Assembly (NCBI GenBank): GCA_946480555.1
Contig: CAMLLE010000075.1
Span: forward strand, 1-9,753
Length of the DNA stretch: 9,753 nt
DNA from: an uncultured Verrucomicrobia subdivision 3 bacterium
GTDB lineage: Bacteria; Verrucomicrobiota; Verrucomicrobiae; Limisphaerales; CAMLLE01
Reading direction: 5' to 3'
Position numbers and translations under genes: made by a program. Numbering within the stretch: position 1 is the first letter of the stretch; each line of letters begins with the position of its first letter. The notes below the pieces were generated by a model, which was not told the DNA's origin, did no database searches, and saw only the letters and a list, made by a program, of their open reading frames with translations. Below, piece by piece: positions 6,758 to 9,753 of the stretch.

Positions 6758-7384
6758 CTACTTGGCAGGACGGAATTTCAAGGCGGCTTCCGTGCGTGAA
6801 TGAACGTGGAGTTTGTGGTAGATGTGCTTCAGATGCCAGCGCACCGCGGCCACGGTGACACTCAGACGATCCGCAATTTCCTTGTTCGACAGGCCGTGAA
6901 CGACCAGTTCCAGAACCTCCCGTTCCCGGATCGTCAATCGATCCACTTCTTCGGTGGTCGTGGCTTGTTCGCGGAAATAGCCGATCACCTTGCGCGCGAT
7001 TTCACCGCTCATCGCGCCGCCGCCCTGCTGTACTTCGCGCATCGCGTTCACTACTTCCTCGGGCAGCGATCGTTTGAGCAAATAGCCGGATGCGCCCGCG
7101 CGCAACGCGCTGAAGATGCGGTCGGGATCTTCATACACTGTGACCATGATCGCCTTCACATTCGGCAGCAGCTCCTTCAACTTCGCCACGCAATCGACGC
7201 CCGACATGTTCGGCAGCTGGATGTCCATCAGTACCAGTTCGGGTTCGTGCTTCGGCAGCACGCGCAAGGCTTCCTCGGCTGTGGAACACGTGCATACGCA
7301 GCGAAACTCATTCGAGAGGTTCACGATGGTCTCCAAACCTTCGCGCGTCGTCTTATTGTCTTCGACAATGGCAACTTTCGTCAT
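6758..7384 (-). CDS. NarL/FixJ-type response regulator with LuxR helix-turn-helix
   Basis: This 208-residue DNA-binding response regulator has an N-terminal receiver domain (about 1-120) with acidic pocket E8/D9, phospho-acceptor D54 (VLMDIQLPN), T82 and K104 (YLLKRS); all key residues are present. After a linker, residues 149-206 form the LuxR/NarL four-helix DNA-binding domain: LTIREREVLELVVHGLSNKE, then the recognition helix around TVAAVRWHLKHIYHKL and the conserved HSRTEA end. The ATG overlaps the upstream kinase stop by 4 bp (ATGA, 7381-7384), so the two are almost certainly co-translated partners. No Shine-Dalgarno is visible ahead of the ATG, which fits coupling. The protein is presumably phosphorylated by that kinase and then dimerises to bind promoters. 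The target genes are unknown. Confidence 0.96.
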   Translation of the reverse strand: MTKVAIVEDNKTTREGLETIVNLSNEFRCVCTCSTAEEALRVLPKHEPELVLMDIQLPNMSGVDCVAKLKELLPNVKAIMVTVYEDPDRIFSALRAGASGYLLKRSLPEEVVNAMREVQQGGGAMSGEIARKVIGYFREQATTTEEVDRLTIREREVLELVVHGLSNKEIADRLSVTVAAVRWHLKHIYHKLHVHSRTEAALKFRPAK

Positions 7385-9495
7385 GATGCAATCAGGTCGT
7401 TCAAGGGCAGGCGCAGTTCCACCGTCGTGCCGCGGTTCGCTTCCGTGCGCACGTCACAATCGCCGCCGAGCTTCAACATCCGTTCCTTCATACCGGCCAG
7501 TCCATCGCTCCCTGGCGCCGCGGCCGCCGCTGAAAAGCCCTTCCCATTGTCGGCAACCGCGATTTTCAATTCGCCGTTCTCGGCCTTCATGGAGATGCGA
7601 ACTTCCGCGGCTCCGGAATGCCGCACCGCGTTGTTCAACGCTTCCTTGAACGCGAGGAAAACGCCATGACGCAGGCGCGAGTCCAGCGGCGCGGAAGGAA
7701 ACGATTCGGCGACATCGAGCCGGCAGGCGATGCCCGCGAGGTTCAGGAACCGTTGCGCAAAGAGCGAATAATAGCTGGCAAGCGATGCGACCGAATCGTA
7801 CTTGGGATTCACCGCCCAAACGATTTCGTCAAGGGTCGCCACCACGGAACGGGAAACGGCGCCGAGCTTTTCCAAATGCCGTTCGCGCGTGTCCGCCGGG
7901 AGCGAAGGCGTGCGAATGAGCGAACCGAGGATGCTGACTTCCGTGAGCGTCGCGCCGAGTTCGTCATGAAGATCCTGCGCGACACGTGTGCGTTCCTGTT
8001 CAATCACGCGCTGCCGTTCCGCGCGCTGGCGTTCAAGAATCTGGATTTCAAGTTCGCGCGTCCGCGCCGCCACGCGGCGACGCAGCACAATCACCCACAT
8101 TGAAGCCACCAGCGCGACAAAGCCCAGCGCCGCTGCGATCCACAACAGCTTATCCAACGTCCAGAACGGCGGCGCGCGCAGCAGCTGAACGTCGTTCACG
8201 GACCGCATTTGCAGGCGGAATGAGCGCGCACGCCAATGTTCGCCGGCCTGCCAATCGCCGGGATCGATGCGGCACACGCCCGTCACGAGAACGCGGCTCC
8301 CGTTCTTCAGCTCGGCGAAAAGATTCTCGCCGTAGAGCTGGCTGATCTGCGCGTGAAATGTGAACTCTCCATCCTGCAAAATCAGGTAGCACTCGGTTCC
8401 GCGCAGCGTGCGATCGAGTAACTTGCCCGCAACTTGAATGAGGCGGCAATCGTGTTTGCCACGAAGCGCTTCATCCGGCGTGACGCGGGCCGGCGCGGGA
8501 GTGTCGCCAGCGCGCAACCGGTGAAACACCGAGTCCTGCAACACGGGTGTGTAAGCGCCCTGGCTCACGAAACCGAGCGCCTCGATGCGATCGCCCAATT
8601 CAAGCGGACGGCGTTCGCGGGTCTGCACTTCCACACCTTGATCCGCATCCTGAAGAAACAGGACGCGTCCTGGCTCGTAATGGATCACGGTGCCTTCGAC
8701 CTTGACGCGATGGCCGTAGGATTCCCGAGGCGCGAACTGAAGCAGGCTGCGGATCGGACGCGCTGGAATGGCGAACGGATCTGCCGGAGCCGGTTGTTCA
8801 ATCACGAGGTCTTCAGAACGCGGAACCATCAGGCGGATCGCGAACAGCTGGCGTTGATGATTGAACTGCGTGGAGCAGACGCCGCGGACACGCACGGTGC
8901 TGTCGAGCAATTCGGCATTTTGCTTCACCGGCAATTCGCGCGCGAAGATCGACAGGCGGCCGCCGCCGGTGGCGATTTCGATGACGTGATGTTGAAAGGC
9001 TTCGTCGAATTGGACGGATCGGACGATACCGGCAATTTCGACGAACTGGCTATCCTCGTGACCGCTGGCGAGGCGTTCGTATGTCACGACTTTGGGCTGC
9101 GGGAGCGGAGATTCGCCGACGGGAGTGATGCGGCTGGGCACCACGATCGGCGCGTATTCGCCCGGGCTGGTCGTGCCTTCGACCTCCACCATTTGACCGG
9201 GATAAAGAGCCACTGGCAGGCCCGTGTCGGGAATGTAAATGCCGGCCGTTTCATCCTGCACGAAGCGCGAGTAAATCGCCGGATCGGAAAAGGTCACAAC
9301 CGCGCGCAGCCGCACACGGCGATTCTGCTGTGCTTCCTCAACGCTGAGAGCGCGAACTTCCGCGGCGGAACGAAGCTCTGCGGGCGCGTTGGTCTGGGAG
9401 GAGGCCCACCAGCTGTTGAAACACAGCAGCGCAACAGCGAAAAACGTTCGCGCCTGAGCGCGCGGCGGAGATGGCTTGATCAGGTGGTTCGGCAT
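7381..9495 (-). CDS. Membrane sensor histidine kinase, HisKA_3 type, with duplicated OB-fold-like exported sensor region
   Basis: This 704-residue kinase is of the NarX/LiaS/DesK class. A signal peptide or anchor is visible (hydrophobic core about residues 17-30, FFAVALLCFNSWW). Residues 41-442 form an exported beta-rich region with two tandem A-B units. Each A unit has the pattern V.V.G.V...(F)x-QD...G(I/V)..., then a G-(Q/D) turn, then YxP(V/I); compare FVQDETAGIYI at 78-88 with FLQDADQGVEV at 280-290. Each B unit begins near FVEIAGIV (151) or LIQVAGKL (352). The repeats look like nucleic-acid-style OB folds reused as sensors. One membrane segment (about 451-471) is followed by a short coiled coil, then HisKA_3 with H510 (AQDLHDELGATLTEV). 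The ATPase domain has EALNNAVRH (618-626), DNGKGF (649-654) and GLAGMKERM (665-673). The gene overlaps its response regulator by 4 bp. The signal sensed is unknown. Confidence 0.94.
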   Translation of the reverse strand: MPNHLIKPSPPRAQARTFFAVALLCFNSWWASSQTNAPAELRSAAEVRALSVEEAQQNRRVRLRAVVTFSDPAIYSRFVQDETAGIYIPDTGLPVALYPGQMVEVEGTTSPGEYAPIVVPSRITPVGESPLPQPKVVTYERLASGHEDSQFVEIAGIVRSVQFDEAFQHHVIEIATGGGRLSIFARELPVKQNAELLDSTVRVRGVCSTQFNHQRQLFAIRLMVPRSEDLVIEQPAPADPFAIPARPIRSLLQFAPRESYGHRVKVEGTVIHYEPGRVLFLQDADQGVEVQTRERRPLELGDRIEALGFVSQGAYTPVLQDSVFHRLRAGDTPAPARVTPDEALRGKHDCRLIQVAGKLLDRTLRGTECYLILQDGEFTFHAQISQLYGENLFAELKNGSRVLVTGVCRIDPGDWQAGEHWRARSFRLQMRSVNDVQLLRAPPFWTLDKLLWIAAALGFVALVASMWVIVLRRRVAARTRELEIQILERQRAERQRVIEQERTRVAQDLHDELGATLTEVSILGSLIRTPSLPADTRERHLEKLGAVSRSVVATLDEIVWAVNPKYDSVASLASYYSLFAQRFLNLAGIACRLDVAESFPSAPLDSRLRHGVFLAFKEALNNAVRHSGAAEVRISMKAENGELKIAVADNGKGFSAAAAAPGSDGLAGMKERMLKLGGDCDVRTEANRGTTVELRLPLNDLIAS

Positions 9496-9507
9496 GGCGC
9501 TGCGTTG

Positions 9508-9523
9508 GCTGGCGTCCGCCAGC
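9508..9523 (-). promoter_or_regulatory. Perfect hairpin 12 nt upstream of the sensor kinase start codon
   Basis: GCTGGCG-TC-CGCCAGC is a perfect 7-bp inverted repeat; sterically it would be a 6-bp stem with a 4-nt loop. In the minus-strand transcript it ends 12 nt before the kinase ATG (9495), where a ribosome-binding region would be. It could reduce translation initiation, be the remnant of a terminator for the upstream secreted-protein gene (no T-tract follows), or be a small dispersed repeat. No Shine-Dalgarno is seen between it and the ATG. Confidence 0.45.
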
Positions 9524-9599
9524 GGGAAACGTTCTCTCTGTCTGACGATTGAAAGTCAAGATTCGCGCCGACAACGCAGATGAAACTCAAGCGCTGGTT

Positions 9600-9753
9600 T
9601 CAATCGACCCGGCGCAGCACGCGAAAAAAGCGCGCACCATTCTCCAAACCCAGCGGGAACGTTTCTCCCGTTCCTCTGCCGAGCACATCCGCCATCAACG
9701 TCCAGCCCGGTTCATTCAACGAGTTCTTGGAAAGCACCTGATAGCTGTGTTCA
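9600..9753 (-). CDS. C-terminal end of a probable secreted or surface protein, cut by window edge
   Basis: I read this by hand on the minus strand: 50 codons before a TGA at 9600-9602, including EHSYQVLSKNSLNEPGW and, at the end, GARFFRVLRRVD. The spacing pattern Y-x-V/L-x-S-x-x-x-L-x-x-x-x-W ... G-x-G ... R-F-F/Y-R is, as I recall, a short beta-sandwich-like C-terminal domain. It recurs at the ends of large exported proteins in Verrucomicrobiota and related bacteria, where versions such as 'LLSTTNL...W...ARFYRL' are common. The rest of the protein lies outside the window, so its function cannot be stated. It is on the same strand as the two-component system but is separated from the kinase by 104 bp with a hairpin. 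Confidence 0.65.
   Translation of the reverse strand, partial: EHSYQVLSKNSLNEPGWTLMADVLGRGTGETFPLGLENGARFFRVLRRVD

Noticed and set aside
6800..7669. Plus-strand open frame of 289 codons opposite the response regulator and the kinase end
   Set aside because: Both strands cannot plausibly code here. The minus-strand products carry all the catalytic residues of their families.
8434..9552. Long plus-strand open frame (372 codons) opposite the sensor kinase
   Set aside because: It is wholly antisense to a well-supported kinase gene with intact domains, and its predicted protein has no recognisable motif. Long shadow frames are expected in GC-rich coding DNA.
9530..9570. TTGACT on the minus strand, considered as the -35 box of a promoter for the two-component system
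   Set aside because: No acceptable -10 box occurs about 17 bp downstream (GAGAAC at that position), so it was not listed as a promoter.
1..9753. CRISPR array, tRNA or rRNA gene, insertion sequence or prophage
   Set aside because: Looked for by eye on both strands. There are no regularly spaced direct repeats, no cloverleaf-like segments and no transposase or integrase motifs.

Overview
The window looks like a chromosomal segment from a Verrucomicrobiota bacterium, probably close to the Pedosphaera/Limisphaerales group. This is inference. It rests on the style of the proteins, on a truncated secreted protein whose C-terminal domain is typical of this phylum, on short degenerate inverted repeats between genes, and on start codons without clear Shine-Dalgarno sequences. 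No taxonomy search was possible. There are no rRNA or tRNA genes, CRISPR arrays, transposases or phage genes.

Layout. Positions 1-2363 (minus strand) hold pgi (glucose-6-phosphate isomerase) followed by the first 260 codons of mnmG (tRNA uridine-modification enzyme), which runs off the left edge. The two share a TGATG stop/start junction. Inside mnmG, at 62-77, is a perfect 16-bp palindrome identical to the consensus chromosomal parS site bound by ParB. This suggests the window lies in the origin-proximal, centromere-like part of the chromosome. Positions 2364-2607 are intergenic with a nested inverted repeat. Positions 2608-5535 (minus strand) hold an LptG-type lipopolysaccharide-export permease and, downstream of it, a soluble two-GAF histidine kinase with no response regulator beside it. 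Positions 5536-5813 form a divergent intergenic region rich in degenerate repeats. A NIF3/YbgI-family metalloprotein follows on the plus strand (5814-6596).

Positions 6758-9495 (minus strand) encode a complete two-component system. It has a membrane-bound NarX/LiaS-type histidine kinase with a large exported sensor region built as a duplicated A-B-A-B array of OB-fold-like domains, and a NarL/FixJ-type response regulator that overlaps it by 4 bp. At the right edge, 9600-9753 holds the last 50 codons of a probable secreted protein.

The genes are mainly core housekeeping (glycolysis, tRNA modification, outer-membrane biogenesis) mixed with signal transduction. I see no new defence or mobile system. 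The strongest unusual signals are the parS site inside a coding sequence, the internally duplicated sensor of the second kinase, and the set of small intergenic inverted repeats.
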